Positions 1 through 9,355 of a DNA stretch of 64,000 bases are shown in pieces. Position 1 is the first letter of the stretch, and each line of letters opens with the position of its first letter. The translations under genes were made by a program, and so were the position numbers. Under the pieces are notes generated by a model, which was not told where the DNA came from, ran no database searches, and was given only the letters and a program-made list of their open reading frames with translations. The stretch comes from Serpentinicella sp031432315 (GTDB lineage: Bacteria > Bacillota > Clostridia > Peptostreptococcales > Natronincolaceae): positions 1 through 64,000 of the forward strand of contig NZ_JAVKGO010000012.1 in the NCBI RefSeq assembly GCF_031432315.1. Direction: 5' to 3'.

Positions 1-147
1 GCCAGTGATAATTTCATTTTACTGCGAGGTTTCTTTCTTTGCAAAGTTCAAATTTAGTTAATTACAGGAATGCTCCTCTTCTCATTTGATGTAATTAAAT
101 TATACTACCCTTTATTAAACATACCCTTAAGAAATGTAAAGAAACTG

Positions 148-1551
148 TTAAGCTTTCATTAAAGCTTCTTGAGGAATTTCAATAATAAATTTGCTTCCTA
201 CACCGAGTTCACTCTCCACATGAATGCGCCACCCATGTAAATCAATTATTTGTTCTACAATTGAAAGTCCAAGTCCAGCCCCTCCAGTATCCCTTGCTCT
301 TGAAAAATCTGCCCTAAAAAACTTATCAAAAACCAGATCTTTATCTTTATCTGTCATAGCTATTCCATTATCAGCAATCACTAATAGATACTTTTCTTTT
401 TTCCTTTTATCATAAATCCATATTTTATTCTTTTCTTTATTTTGATCTCTATACTTAATTCCATTGTCAATAAGATTGATGAATACCTCTTTGATCTTAT
501 TTTCATCACACTTTACTTTCAGGGTATTCTTTAAATCTATTTCAACAATTACTTTGTTTTTATCCATTAAAGGCTTCATTCCTTTAACCGCACTTTTAGC
601 TATATTGTTCAAGGATAGGATTTCTTTCCTAAGTCCCATTGCTTCCATTTTTGTTATGGATAATAATGAATTCACTAAACTTGTCAAACGGTCAATTTCA
701 CTGTCCATATCGCCTATGTATTCTTTATACACTTCTATATCGTCTTCGCCATATATTAATGACTCAATCAAAGCCTTCATAGACGCTAGGGGTGTTTTTA
801 ATTCGTGGGATACATCCCCAATAAATTGAAGTCTCCCTTCATCTATGCGTGCTAGCTCATTACTCATATAATTAAAATTCTCAGTAAGTTTTCCTATTTC
901 ATCTTTCGTCTGAACCACTATTTTTTCTTTAAAATTCCCTTGGGCTATTTTTTTAGATGCTTTTGATAAATTTTCAATTGGTTCTGCAATTTTATTACTA
1001 GCAAAAACTGCGCCTGCTAACCCTAATAATGCTGCAGCAAAGGATATCATATATAATTGCTGTTGAAATTCATCAACCTGGATTAATTGTTCTTGTACTG
1101 AGCTAGATATCAATACAGCTCCTAAAACTTCTCTAGAGCCACTTCGTCTTTTAATAACTGGAACTGCGACATGGAGTGTGGCTTGTTCAGGATAAAATCC
1201 AATACCTTCGTTCATATTTAATGCGTTACGAATTTCTCGATTATTTATTCGCTCCCCTTCATAACTGTGAAAACTATCAGCTAATACCTCATTGTCTTTA
1301 TTTAAAACGATAATCCTACCATCTATAGGTAAACTATGTTCTGTTAAAGTTCGATTAAGTTCAAAATAGTTATTAAAATCATTTTGCAATAGCGTTGAAA
1401 TAATATTCGCATTTTTCAATTGGGTTACCTGAATTTCATTTAAAATGGACTCTTGCATATTCTGTATAGCAAGATAATTTATAATAATTAAAGGAACTGC
1501 GATCAAAGTTATGTATACAAGGATCAGCTTTCTTCTTATTGTTTTTAACAT
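148..1551 (-). CDS. Membrane sensor histidine kinase
   Basis: Sensor kinase of an OmpR-type two-component system. It has an N-terminal membrane helix (about residues 8-29), an extracytoplasmic sensor region (about 30-165), a second helix (about 168-188), HAMP (about 190-242), and HisKA with the phospho-acceptor in SHELKTP (His249). The ATPase domain has an N box at NLIDNGIKY, a G1 box at DNGIAM and a G2 box at GGAGLGL. All catalytic motifs are intact over 467 residues, normal for the PhoR/ResE-like group. The gene starts 6 bp after its response regulator and is surely co-transcribed. The signal is unknown: the extracytoplasmic part resembles a double-Cache/PAS-like fold only by layout. No terminator is visible in the 147 bp after the stop. 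Confidence 0.93.
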   Translation of the reverse strand: MLKTIRRKLILVYITLIAVPLIIINYLAIQNMQESILNEIQVTQLKNANIISTLLQNDFNNYFELNRTLTEHSLPIDGRIIVLNKDNEVLADSFHSYEGERINNREIRNALNMNEGIGFYPEQATLHVAVPVIKRRSGSREVLGAVLISSSVQEQLIQVDEFQQQLYMISFAAALLGLAGAVFASNKIAEPIENLSKASKKIAQGNFKEKIVVQTKDEIGKLTENFNYMSNELARIDEGRLQFIGDVSHELKTPLASMKALIESLIYGEDDIEVYKEYIGDMDSEIDRLTSLVNSLLSITKMEAMGLRKEILSLNNIAKSAVKGMKPLMDKNKVIVEIDLKNTLKVKCDENKIKEVFINLIDNGIKYRDQNKEKNKIWIYDKRKKEKYLLVIADNGIAMTDKDKDLVFDKFFRADFSRARDTGGAGLGLSIVEQIIDLHGWRIHVESELGVGSKFIIEIPQEALMKA

Positions 1552-1557
1552 TGTGCA

Positions 1558-2241
1558 TCAGTCCCTTCTAAAAAAATATCCCACGCCCCACTTTGTTTGA
1601 ATAATCTGCTTAGTCTCATCATGATCTTTTAATTTTTCTCGTATATTTTTAATATGCACATCTATGGTTCGAGTATCATAGCAGGGTTCCTCCCAAATAA
1701 GTTGGAAAATCTCTTCTCTTGGAAAAACTCGGCCTTTATTTCTAATTAATAGGGATAATATATCAAATTCTTTTTGTGTTAATTCAATTTCAGTACCAGC
1801 TTTTTTTATTGTTCTAAATTTTGTATCTAGCTCTATATCTTTTGAATAATATACTTGATCTTTTTCAGTTATTTCACTTTGATTTTCTACTCGCCTTAAT
1901 ATTGCTCGTACCCTTGCAATTAACTCTCGGGTATTAAATGGTTTTGTCATGTAGTCATCCGCACCCATTTCCAACCCTAATATTTTATCTATATCTCCAT
2001 CTCTAGCCGTTAACATAATAATCGGCGTGTCCTGTTTTTGTCTAATCATTCTACAGAGGCTTATGCCATCAATTTTTGGCAACATTAAGTCAAGGATAAT
2101 TAGATCATAGGTGTGATGATTGATAAACTTTAATGCTTCCTCCCCTTCAAAGGCAACTGATACTTGATATCCTTCTGTTTCTAAACTTCTTTTTAATCCT
2201 TTTACTAAGGTTTTTTCATCATCTACAATTAATATGTGCAT
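1558..2241 (-). CDS. OmpR/PhoB-family response regulator
   Basis: DNA-binding response regulator of 227 residues. The receiver domain (1-115) shows the acidic pair Asp7/Asp8, phospho-acceptor Asp51, switch Thr78 and Lys100-Pro101. The C-terminal winged helix (about 130-225) ends in the GVGYFF hairpin typical of OmpR/PhoB proteins. It is the first gene of a two-gene unit with the downstream kinase, and its divergent upstream region (2242-2506) is shared with the first HD-GYP gene. The target genes are unknown; control of the adjacent c-di-GMP phosphodiesterase is a possibility only from position. Confidence 0.95.
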   Translation of the reverse strand: MHILIVDDEKTLVKGLKRSLETEGYQVSVAFEGEEALKFINHHTYDLIILDLMLPKIDGISLCRMIRQKQDTPIIMLTARDGDIDKILGLEMGADDYMTKPFNTRELIARVRAILRRVENQSEITEKDQVYYSKDIELDTKFRTIKKAGTEIELTQKEFDILSLLIRNKGRVFPREEIFQLIWEEPCYDTRTIDVHIKNIREKLKDHDETKQIIQTKWGVGYFFRRD

Positions 2242-2506
2242 ATTTTATCTCTCCTTTTTGTCCCTTTATAAATTTATAAGCAATGAGAAAATGAACTAGT
2301 AACGAATTTTTATAAACTTTTATTAATATACTTATCCAAAGTTTAAAAAAGAAAACCTGCAATTGTCAAATTATGTACACAGTGGTAATATATATATTAT
2401 ATTTTACTATACTTAATAAGTAAGCTCATTGCATTATTTACTATAAGTATCTAATTAAACTAAAAATATGATTATTTTTATTAAAAAATAGGAATGAGGG
2501 ATTACT

Positions 2507-3544
2507 TTGCCAGCAGTAAATTTTTCAAATCTGACACCTGGTATGGTAATTGAAAAAAACTTATATTCTTCGAATGGTGTTTTTCTTTTACCTAAAGACA
2601 CTGTACTCACTCAACATATTATATATTACTTAACTAAGTGGGATCTAGAGCATGTAAACATCGTTAACGAACCAAAAGAAACAATTGAAGATCGAAAAGA
2701 AAAGGATCAAAAAAAATATGATACCTATCATTTAGCAACAGAAAAAATTATTAAGTTTATGGACGGTTTAAAAGGATGTAACAAACTAAAACTTGATGAA
2801 GTACGAAATGTCGTTAATGAAATTATGCAGTTTAAAGATATCCACGAAGCACTACAGGTTATTAACAAACTAAAGGACGAAGATCATTACACCTATCAAC
2901 ACTGCATTAACGTGGCTATCTACACCATGTTTTTAGGACGATGGTTAGCCCTTGATACAAGCAGTTTAAAAAAGCTTGTTTATGCTGCACTCCTGCATGA
3001 TATCGGCAAAAACAGAATTTCACCAAACATCATTATGAAACCTGGTAAGCTAACTGACGACGAGTTTAGTGAAATTAAAAAACACACCATATATGGATAT
3101 AATATTGTTCGTTACCATACTTACTTTTGTCATGATATTACCCTGGGTATTCTACAACATCACGAAAAAGAAGATGGATCTGGTTACCCCTTTGGTATAA
3201 AAAAGAATAAAATTCACTTTTATGCTAAAATCATCGCTGTATCCGACATATTTGATGCAATGACATCAAAAAGGGTATATAAAGACAGGCAGTCCCCTTT
3301 TAAAACTGCAGAATTACTTTTATCTAGCTCCTACGGACAGCTTGATCCTTTTATTGTTTCCACTTTTATTAAAAAAATGGCTGACTTTTATATTGGTTCA
3401 AGTATTGTTCTTAACGACGGTCGTGTTGGTAGAATTGTAATGAAAAACCCAACAGAGCCAACTAGACCTTTGATAAAGATTAAAGATCAATTTATTGATT
3501 TAAGTAACGAAGGTGACCTTTACGTTCAAGATATATTGTATTAA
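2507..3544 (+). CDS. HD-GYP domain cyclic-di-GMP phosphodiesterase, copy 1
   Basis: 345-residue cytoplasmic protein. The N-terminal ~120 residues form a small domain resembling the one often placed before HD-GYP. The HD-GYP domain (about 125-320) has HDIGK at 164-168 and HHEKEDGSGYP at 218-228, so both signature motifs of c-di-GMP hydrolases are intact. The start is TTG at 2507, chosen because GAGGG lies 7-8 bp upstream and because the tandem paralogue begins with the same pattern (MPxVxFxxLTxGM) at its own TTG. The gene lies 73 bp before copy 2 and the two are probably one transcript. Substrate specificity is inferred from family motifs only. Confidence 0.93.
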   Translation: MPAVNFSNLTPGMVIEKNLYSSNGVFLLPKDTVLTQHIIYYLTKWDLEHVNIVNEPKETIEDRKEKDQKKYDTYHLATEKIIKFMDGLKGCNKLKLDEVRNVVNEIMQFKDIHEALQVINKLKDEDHYTYQHCINVAIYTMFLGRWLALDTSSLKKLVYAALLHDIGKNRISPNIIMKPGKLTDDEFSEIKKHTIYGYNIVRYHTYFCHDITLGILQHHEKEDGSGYPFGIKKNKIHFYAKIIAVSDIFDAMTSKRVYKDRQSPFKTAELLLSSSYGQLDPFIVSTFIKKMADFYIGSSIVLNDGRVGRIVMKNPTEPTRPLIKIKDQFIDLSNEGDLYVQDILY

Positions 3545-3617
3545 GTTTATTAAGTAAGGAAACTGGTAAGTAATTAAACTTAGACAAGTACTTTTCATTA
3601 GAAAAGAGGGATCCCTA

Positions 3618-4655
3618 TTGCCTAAAGTTGTATTCCATCAACTTACTAGCGGTATGATTTTAAAAACAGATTTGTATTCAGAAAATGAACTATTATTATT
3701 ACCAAAGGGAACTGTTATTTCTGACCACCTTATTAACTTCTTATCGAAATGGAATATTGAGTATTTTGAAATTCTTAATGAACCACAATCTAACATTGAT
3801 AAAAGATATAAAAAAGAAAAACGAATGTATGATACATATAAGAAATCTACTGAAAAAGTCGTAGATTTTATGGACGAAATTCAAAGTAATAATACTTTAC
3901 AACTGGATAAAATCAATAATCTTATTGATCAAATGTCCCACTTTACTGATATACAAAAAACCTTTCACATTATGGCCCAACTTAAAAATGAAGATTTATA
4001 TACTTATCAACACAGTGTGAATGTTAGTATATATGCTATGTTCATCGGTAAGTGGCTTAGTCTAAATAATTTAAAACTTAAAAATTTAATTTCTTCCGCC
4101 CTACTACATGACATTGGGAAATTAAAAATTTCTAAAGAAATTGTAATGAAACCAGGGAAGTTAACAGTAGAAGAGTTTCGTCAAATAAAATCTCATCCTA
4201 CATTAGGTCATGATCTATTTAAGTTAAGTGACCATTATCAGTATGATATTGCAATGGGAATTCTACAACACCACGAAAAAGAAGATGGGTCTGGCTATCC
4301 CTATAGTATAAAAGGAAATCGCATTCATTTATTTGGAAAAATTATTGCAGTAGCCGATATTTACGATGCAATGACAAGCAAGCGCGTTTATAAAGATAAA
4401 CAGTCTCCATTTAAAACTGCTGAACAACTTCTGTCCGATTGCTTTGGTCAGTTAGATTCCAAGATTGTGACTACCTTTATTAAAAAAATGAGTGACTTTT
4501 ATATTGGTGCTAGTGTACTGTTAAGTAATGGTCTGATTGGACAAATTATTATGAATAATCCTCAGTCACCAACAAAACCATTAGTAAAAGTTAAAGATGA
4601 ATTTATCGACCTTAATAAAGCACATTCTCTTTATGTTCAAGATATTCTATATTGA
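3618..4655 (+). CDS. HD-GYP domain cyclic-di-GMP phosphodiesterase, copy 2
   Basis: Second 345-residue HD-GYP protein, colinear with the upstream gene along its whole length without a gap and clearly a tandem duplication. The catalytic motifs HDIGK and HHEKEDGSGYP are intact, as is the DAMTSKRVYK stretch typical of this domain. The start is TTG at 3618 behind AGAGGG. The N-terminal third differs more between copies than the catalytic part, which suggests different inputs for the same output. Transcription probably ends at the 18-bp hairpin at 4762-4801 shared with fabZ. Confidence 0.93.
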   Translation: MPKVVFHQLTSGMILKTDLYSENELLLLPKGTVISDHLINFLSKWNIEYFEILNEPQSNIDKRYKKEKRMYDTYKKSTEKVVDFMDEIQSNNTLQLDKINNLIDQMSHFTDIQKTFHIMAQLKNEDLYTYQHSVNVSIYAMFIGKWLSLNNLKLKNLISSALLHDIGKLKISKEIVMKPGKLTVEEFRQIKSHPTLGHDLFKLSDHYQYDIAMGILQHHEKEDGSGYPYSIKGNRIHLFGKIIAVADIYDAMTSKRVYKDKQSPFKTAEQLLSDCFGQLDSKIVTTFIKKMSDFYIGASVLLSNGLIGQIIMNNPQSPTKPLVKVKDEFIDLNKAHSLYVQDILY

Positions 4656-4761
4656 GAAAATACAAATCAATGTTAATGACTTTTTATAAGAGTGCATTTA
4701 TATAGATGTTATGGAAATTCTTCAATGTCTAAAATTACTTAACCCATATTTTATCACTAGA

Positions 4762-4801
4762 ATAATATAACCCAGTATCAGTGGATACTGGGTTATATTA
4801 T
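4762..4801. terminator. Bidirectional hairpin between HD-GYP gene and fabZ
   Basis: Perfect 18-bp inverted repeat (arms 4762-4779 and 4784-4801, 4-base loop AGTG) between two converging genes. Its AT-rich outer ends give U-rich stretches in both directions, so it can serve both transcripts. Confidence 0.8.
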
Positions 4802-4812
4802 ATTCAAATCAT

Positions 4813-5253
4813 TTACATGCCTTTATTTTCTATTAGGGCAAAGGTTAAAGTTGCAGAGCAGGCAAGCTCACCATCAACCGTAGCTTTTGCTTCTGCTTTA
4901 CCAATACCTCGCCTTAATGAAACCATTTCGATCTCAAGGGTTAGTTTATCTCCTGGCACGACTTGTCGTCTAAATTTACATTTATCAATACCAGTAAAAA
5001 CCCCAATTTTTCCTTTGTTTTCTTCTAATTCCATACAACATACTCCCGCAACCTGAGCAAGGGCCTCAACAATCGTCACGCCAGGCATGATTGGATTCCC
5101 TGGAAAATGTCCTTGAAAAAAGGGTTCGTTGATGGTTACATTTTTTATTCCCACAGCCTTTTTACCTGGTTCCATCTCGACAATTCTGTCCACTAGTAGG
5201 AATGGATATCTGTGTGGAATTCTACTCTGGATATCTATACTATTCATCTCCAT
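4813..5253 (-). CDS. fabZ: 3-hydroxyacyl-ACP dehydratase FabZ
   Basis: Hot-dog-fold dehydratase of type II fatty-acid synthesis; removes water from beta-hydroxyacyl-ACP. 146 residues, the usual length. The catalytic His49 lies in FFQGHFPGNPIMPG and the catalytic Glu63 in IVEALAQ. Its start overlaps the end of the flgJ-like gene by 14 bp, so the two are translated from one message. Location after the flagellar rod genes matches the ywpB position I recall after flhP in Bacillus subtilis. Confidence 0.97.
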   Translation of the reverse strand: MEMNSIDIQSRIPHRYPFLLVDRIVEMEPGKKAVGIKNVTINEPFFQGHFPGNPIMPGVTIVEALAQVAGVCCMELEENKGKIGVFTGIDKCKFRRQVVPGDKLTLEIEMVSLRRGIGKAEAKATVDGELACSATLTFALIENKGM

Positions 5254-5566
5254 CTACCTTACCCCTTTCTTGACTTCTAGACAATTGGTTATATAACTGC
5301 TTAGCAAGTCCAGTTCCTTTACCTCGTGCCATTTCAACAGATAACTTTTCATCATGCATACTTTCAAAAATTTCCCTCGCTTGGCTTTTTTCCGTCAATC
5401 CATCTGTTGGAATGGTTTTACGCATTTCCTTCATCATCATATTAAGAAAAATAGCTTCAAACTCACGGCAAGCATCCATCAGTTTTTCTCGATCGTCTAT
5501 CTTATCTAATGATTTTCCATTAATTCCTTTATTCATATGTTGTAGTGCTAAGTCTTGAATGTTCAT
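5240..5566 (-). CDS. flgJ: FlgJ-like rod-binding protein (no peptidase domain)
   Basis: 108-residue protein matching only the rod-binding half of FlgJ: the stretch from REFEAIFLNMMMKEMRKTIP is characteristic. Proteobacterial FlgJ carries a C-terminal muramidase domain; that half is absent here, as is common in Gram-positive bacteria. It probably caps or scaffolds assembly of the flagellar rod outside the membrane. It follows flgG by 21 bp and overlaps fabZ by 14 bp. Confidence 0.85.
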   Translation of the reverse strand: MNIQDLALQHMNKGINGKSLDKIDDREKLMDACREFEAIFLNMMMKEMRKTIPTDGLTEKSQAREIFESMHDEKLSVEMARGKGTGLAKQLYNQLSRSQERGKVDGDE

Positions 5567-5587
5567 CTAATCACCACGCTCTATATT

Positions 5588-6379
5588 TTATCGGCGTAAA
5601 TTATTCGCCATACCTAACATTTCGTCAGCGGTTTGTATCGTCTTTGAACTGATTTCATATGCCCTTTGAGCAGTAATCATTCTTACCATTTCATCTACCA
5701 TTTGGACATTAGAAGTTTCTAGAAAACCCTGCCTAATATTTGTATCTCTTTCTTCTTCCATAGGAATGAGTTCCCCTGACGCTGCAGTTTCTCGATATAA
5801 GTTTCGTCCAGTAGCCTCTAAACCAGCAGGGTTAATAAAGTTTACTAATTCCACCGTTCCTAATTCAAGAATTTCTCCGGCTTCATTTTCTACAGTAATA
5901 ACGCCTAACTCCGATACTGTGAAATTTTCCATTCCTGGTTCTAATACAATCGGTGTATTTTCATTATTTAATAAAGGGTATCCGTCAGAAGTAACAATGG
6001 TAGATACACCATCCTGTACACTTAGTTTAAAACTGCCATCTCTTGTATAAAGTTGCTCCCCTGCATTGCCTTGAACAACAAAGAAACCTTCCCCATCAAT
6101 CGCTAAGTCTAAAGGGTTTTCCGTGCTTTCTAGACCTCCATTAGTAAAAAAGCGTGCTGTTGATCCTGGCATTACACCATGACCTACTTGCAGGTTAACT
6201 GGCCTTTCTGCTTCTAGTTCGCCATTGTTTCTTCTTAGGTTCGCATAAAGTAAGTCTTTGAACTCAACCCTTTGTTTTTTATAGGCTGTTGTATTCACAT
6301 TTGCTAAATTATTCGATACTGTATCAATATTTAGTTGTTGCGACTTCATCCCTGAAGCTGCTGTCCATAAAGCTCTCAT
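5588..6379 (-). CDS. flgG: Flagellar basal-body rod protein FlgG (FlhP position)
   Basis: 263-residue rod/hook family protein. The N terminus MRALWTAASGM with the NNLANVNTTAYKK motif and the C-terminal ISSKTIQTADEMLGMANNL coiled end are the hallmarks of the FlgG group. It is exported by the flagellar type III system and polymerises into the distal rod. It lies 22 bp after its paralogue flgF. In Bacillus subtilis the equivalent pair flhO-flhP follows mbl, as here. No hook or motor genes are present in the window. Confidence 0.93.
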   Translation of the reverse strand: MRALWTAASGMKSQQLNIDTVSNNLANVNTTAYKKQRVEFKDLLYANLRRNNGELEAERPVNLQVGHGVMPGSTARFFTNGGLESTENPLDLAIDGEGFFVVQGNAGEQLYTRDGSFKLSVQDGVSTIVTSDGYPLLNNENTPIVLEPGMENFTVSELGVITVENEAGEILELGTVELVNFINPAGLEATGRNLYRETAASGELIPMEEERDTNIRQGFLETSNVQMVDEMVRMITAQRAYEISSKTIQTADEMLGMANNLRR

Positions 6380-6401
6380 AGTTCCCCTCCTTCATTCTAA
6401 A

Positions 6402-7478
6402 TTACAATCTTCCTATGTCATTAACTGCCTTCTGTAGTATATCATCGTAGGCTTGTATTACTTTTTGATTTGATTCATATAGTCTAAGTATGCTAATCAT
6501 TTCTACCATTTCTTCAATGGTATTAATATTTGATCCCTCTAAAAATCCTTGAACTACTCTACCTTCGAAGGGCAATACTTCAATTTCTACTCCTTCGTTT
6601 ACGTAGTACATACCCATTCCGTGTTTTCTTAAGTCTTGTAAATTTGCAATATTAAAAATCTGAACCGTATTAATAACCTCACCATCAACAATAATTTCTC
6701 CGTTGTCGCCTAAAATAAAATCGTTACCGTTTGTATTAATAATACCTTGTTCGCCTAAGAGGAAATTTCCTTCTGAATCTATAATATCACCGTTGGAATT
6801 TAAAGTAAAACTACCGTCTCTAGTAAACATAGTACCTTGAGGCGTTTCTACTGCAAAAAAGCCTCGACCTTCAATTGCAAAATCTAATGGGTTCGTTGTT
6901 TCTTCCATTGTTCCTTGGTTAAAATTTGTATGAATACGATCTAGTCTTACCCCACTATTCATCGTACCGATTGCCGTCCTTGGGGCATTACTCATAAGGT
7001 TTGCTACCGTTTCTCCATTTGAAACAACTTGACCTTGAGGAGTAATATCAAATTCTCCATCTCCTACAAAAACCCGATCCCCTTGTCTATTTAATATATA
7101 GTTACCCGCTGTTGTATCTGGCAGTCCATTAGCATCTCTTAAAAAAGTCCTTAAAAATCCTTCTTCATCTACTGTAAAGGCTGTCGACCGATTATAACTG
7201 GTACCATTTATTGTTTCTGAAGCGAAAAAGCCTCCTTCTGCTGAAAGATACACTTCTTGTCCACTTCTTGTTACATTCACTTCCAACTGATTGTTTAATC
7301 TATTTGTTCTTATATCTCCATTTAGTTTATGTAAAAAAACCTCTGGAAACGCCTCTGTTACAACTACATCTTTTTTAAAACCTGTTGTGTTCATATTAGA
7401 CATGTTGTTAGAAGTAATGTCTAGTTTCTTTTGTGATGTTTGCATAGCTGATGTTGCAGTATAAAGCCCTCTAAACAC
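6402..7478 (-). CDS. flgF: Flagellar hook-basal body protein FlgF-like (FlhO position)
   Basis: Rod protein of the FlgF/FlgG family, longer than its neighbour because of extra beta-rich central sequence. The N terminus FRGLYTATSAMQ and the motif NNMSNMNTTGFKK fit the family, and the C-terminal heptad region is present. I place the start at the GTG at 7478, giving MFRGLYTATSAM and 358 residues. An AGGTG ribosome site lies 6 bp before it; the GTG at 7487 lies inside that site. First flagellar gene after mbl. Confidence 0.88.
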   Translation of the reverse strand: MFRGLYTATSAMQTSQKKLDITSNNMSNMNTTGFKKDVVVTEAFPEVFLHKLNGDIRTNRLNNQLEVNVTRSGQEVYLSAEGGFFASETINGTSYNRSTAFTVDEEGFLRTFLRDANGLPDTTAGNYILNRQGDRVFVGDGEFDITPQGQVVSNGETVANLMSNAPRTAIGTMNSGVRLDRIHTNFNQGTMEETTNPLDFAIEGRGFFAVETPQGTMFTRDGSFTLNSNGDIIDSEGNFLLGEQGIINTNGNDFILGDNGEIIVDGEVINTVQIFNIANLQDLRKHGMGMYYVNEGVEIEVLPFEGRVVQGFLEGSNINTIEEMVEMISILRLYESNQKVIQAYDDILQKAVNDIGRL

Positions 7479-7552
7479 AAACTTCACCTTCCTTCTTTAT
7501 TAATTAAGTCCTACTTATTATTATCGGTTATTTTATATAAAATGTTAAGGGT

Positions 7553-8578
7553 TTACCTATATTTATTTCTTCCATTATTCGACTTATTCTCTATGATATT
7601 CATGGATTCTAATGCTTTTCCAGTTCCTTTTGCTACGCAGGATACTGCTTCTTCTGCTACAAAAACTGGTATACCCGTTCTTTTTTCAATTAGTCGGTTT
7701 AAGCCCCATAGTAGTGCGCCCCCACCAGTCATTACAATGCCAGTGTTTGCAATATCCGAAGCAAGTTCTGGTGGTGTTTTTTCTAAAACAGAGTGAACTG
7801 CATCAGCTATAGCCGATACACTTTCATCTAGGGCTTCTAATACTTCGTTACTTGATACTTCTAAGTTAACTGGTAAGCCTGATACTAAATTTCTTCCCCT
7901 TACGCCCATCTTGACTTCCTTATCTCTTGGGAATGCTCCACCAATTTGAACTTTCATTTCTTCAGCAGTACGCTCACCAATCATAATGTTATGTTTCTTT
8001 CTCATATAACGTACAATTGCCTCGTCAAACTTATCTCCAGCTACTTTTATTGAAGTGCTCACAACGATTCCACCTAGAGAAATAACAGCTACGTCTGTCG
8101 TTCCTCCACCTATATCTACGATCATATGTCCGCTTGGTTGAGCAATATCCATTCCAGCACCTATAGCCGCAGCAATAGGCTCTTCAATTAAGTGAGTCAT
8201 CCTTGCCCCTGCTTCATTAGATGCATCTATTACTGCTCTTTTTTCAACTTCTGTCACACCGCTTGGTACACACACAATGATTTTAGGCTTGAAAACAAAT
8301 CTTTTCCCTGTTGTCTTTCTAATAAAGTATTTAAGCATTTTTTCTGTTATTTCATAGTCTGAAATAACACCATCCTTTAAAGGTCTAATTGCTACGATAT
8401 TACCCGGTGTTCTACCTAGCATTCTTCTAGCCTCTTGTCCAACAGCTAAAATATCATTGGTATTTTTATCAATCGCCACAACAGAGGGTTCTTGCAGTAC
8501 AATCCCTTTCCCCTTTACAAAAACTAATACACTAGCCGTCCCTAAATCGATACCAATATCCGTTCCAAATCCAAACAT
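7553..8578 (-). CDS. mbl: MreB-like cell-shape protein Mbl
   Basis: Actin-like filament protein of 341 residues that guides cell-wall elongation under the membrane. It has the MreB phosphate-1 loop DIGIDLGTASVLV near the N terminus, phosphate-2 motif VDIGGGTTDVAVI around residue 155 and the adenosine motif MTGGGALLWGL near 290. Assignment as Mbl rather than MreB rests on context: it follows spoIIID and precedes the flagellar rod genes, as in Bacillus subtilis, and no mreC/mreD is nearby. A terminator at 8786-8806 separates it from spoIIID, so it probably has its own promoter. Confidence 0.93.
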   Translation of the reverse strand: MFGFGTDIGIDLGTASVLVFVKGKGIVLQEPSVVAIDKNTNDILAVGQEARRMLGRTPGNIVAIRPLKDGVISDYEITEKMLKYFIRKTTGKRFVFKPKIIVCVPSGVTEVEKRAVIDASNEAGARMTHLIEEPIAAAIGAGMDIAQPSGHMIVDIGGGTTDVAVISLGGIVVSTSIKVAGDKFDEAIVRYMRKKHNIMIGERTAEEMKVQIGGAFPRDKEVKMGVRGRNLVSGLPVNLEVSSNEVLEALDESVSAIADAVHSVLEKTPPELASDIANTGIVMTGGGALLWGLNRLIEKRTGIPVFVAEEAVSCVAKGTGKALESMNIIENKSNNGRNKYR

Positions 8579-8785
8579 TTTTTTCCCACCTTTAGTTAAT
8601 TTTATGTGTATATCTAATCAATGAAATAATCCCTTATAACACTGATCTATTCTAATGTATAAATGCATCACTTATAAGATTTCGATATTTTTTTACAAAA
8701 TCCTCTAGGAAAATACTGTTTTTTTTATATTTAAAAAATTATTTTTAAAATTAATATACAAAAGTATTATCCTAGGAAATCATAT

Positions 8786-8806
8786 AAAAAAGGTGGCTTG
8801 CGCCAC
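8786..8806 (-). terminator. Terminator-like hairpin upstream of mbl
   Basis: On the minus strand GTGGC-GCAA-GCCAC (8793-8806) is followed by C and six T residues. This is a canonical short intrinsic terminator lying about 210 bp before mbl and after the spoIIID terminator. It may end a short leader RNA (see 8786-8880). Confidence 0.65.
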
Positions 8807-8880
8807 TTCGCTAGAAATCCTGGTTTTTTGACGGTAACTTTGTTACCTGAGCAACTTCGTGAAAGCGGTCATGGGATTTT
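8786..8880 (-). ncRNA. Possible structured leader RNA between spoIIID and mbl
   Basis: Read on the minus strand, this stretch has an outer pairing AAATCC/GGATTT, an inner hairpin GGTAAC/GTTACC, and then the terminator hairpin. That is the layout of a terminator-type regulatory leader. I could not match it to a riboswitch class I know (c-di-GMP-I, c-di-AMP and purine aptamers were considered). It could also be a degenerate mobile palindrome. Confidence 0.3.
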
Positions 8881-8914
8881 GTATTAAAGGAATCCACAAA
8901 AGAAAACATAAAAG

Positions 8915-8945
8915 AAAAAAAGAGTGATAAATTCACTCTTTTTTT
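8915..8945 (-). terminator. spoIIID terminator
   Basis: A/T-extended hairpin: arms 8915-8927 and 8933-8945 with a core AGAGTGA/TCACTCT and flanking A and T runs. It lies 18 bp after the spoIIID stop. Confidence 0.8.
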
Positions 8946-8962
8946 CTTAAAGATTAATTAAA

Positions 8963-9214
8963 TTAGCACGTTCTTTTATACTTCATCCTCGTTGCTTTTC
9001 CACCTCTAATATGCCTCTCAGCTTTATTAATATCAAGTACATCTTTTACTTGATTCGCTACTAAAGGGTTTATCTTAGGAAGCCTTTCTGTCACGTCTTT
9101 GTGGACTGTGCTTTTACTTACACCAAATACTTTTGCTGTCTGTCTTACAGTCGCCTTCTCATCCAATATGTAGTTGGCTATTTGCACAACCCGCTTTTCG
9201 ATGTAGTCCTTCAA
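8963..9214 (-). CDS. spoIIID: Sporulation transcription factor SpoIIID
   Basis: 83-residue helix-turn-helix regulator of mother-cell gene expression during sporulation. The HTH is clear at TVRQTAKVFGVSKSTVHKDV (about 22-41), and the C-terminal basic tail (HIRGGKATRMKYKR) is the second DNA-contact element of this family. Its length and position between spoIIQ and mbl match Bacillus subtilis. It is followed by its own terminator. Confidence 0.96.
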   Translation of the reverse strand: MKDYIEKRVVQIANYILDEKATVRQTAKVFGVSKSTVHKDVTERLPKINPLVANQVKDVLDINKAERHIRGGKATRMKYKRTC

Positions 9215-9355
9215 CGTAGCAACCTCCCCCTATTATAGTGTCTTAATCTATAATATGAGGGTATATTTTGTTTTAGAATTATAAATTTAATGATTTTCCA
9301 AATTTATCAATGATTTAGCTTGTTTTTTATTATTTGAAACCTTTAATTATATACT

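Noticed and set aside
8786..8880. c-di-GMP or c-di-AMP riboswitch before mbl
   Set aside because: Conserved aptamer cores of these classes are not visible; kept only as an unassigned structure.
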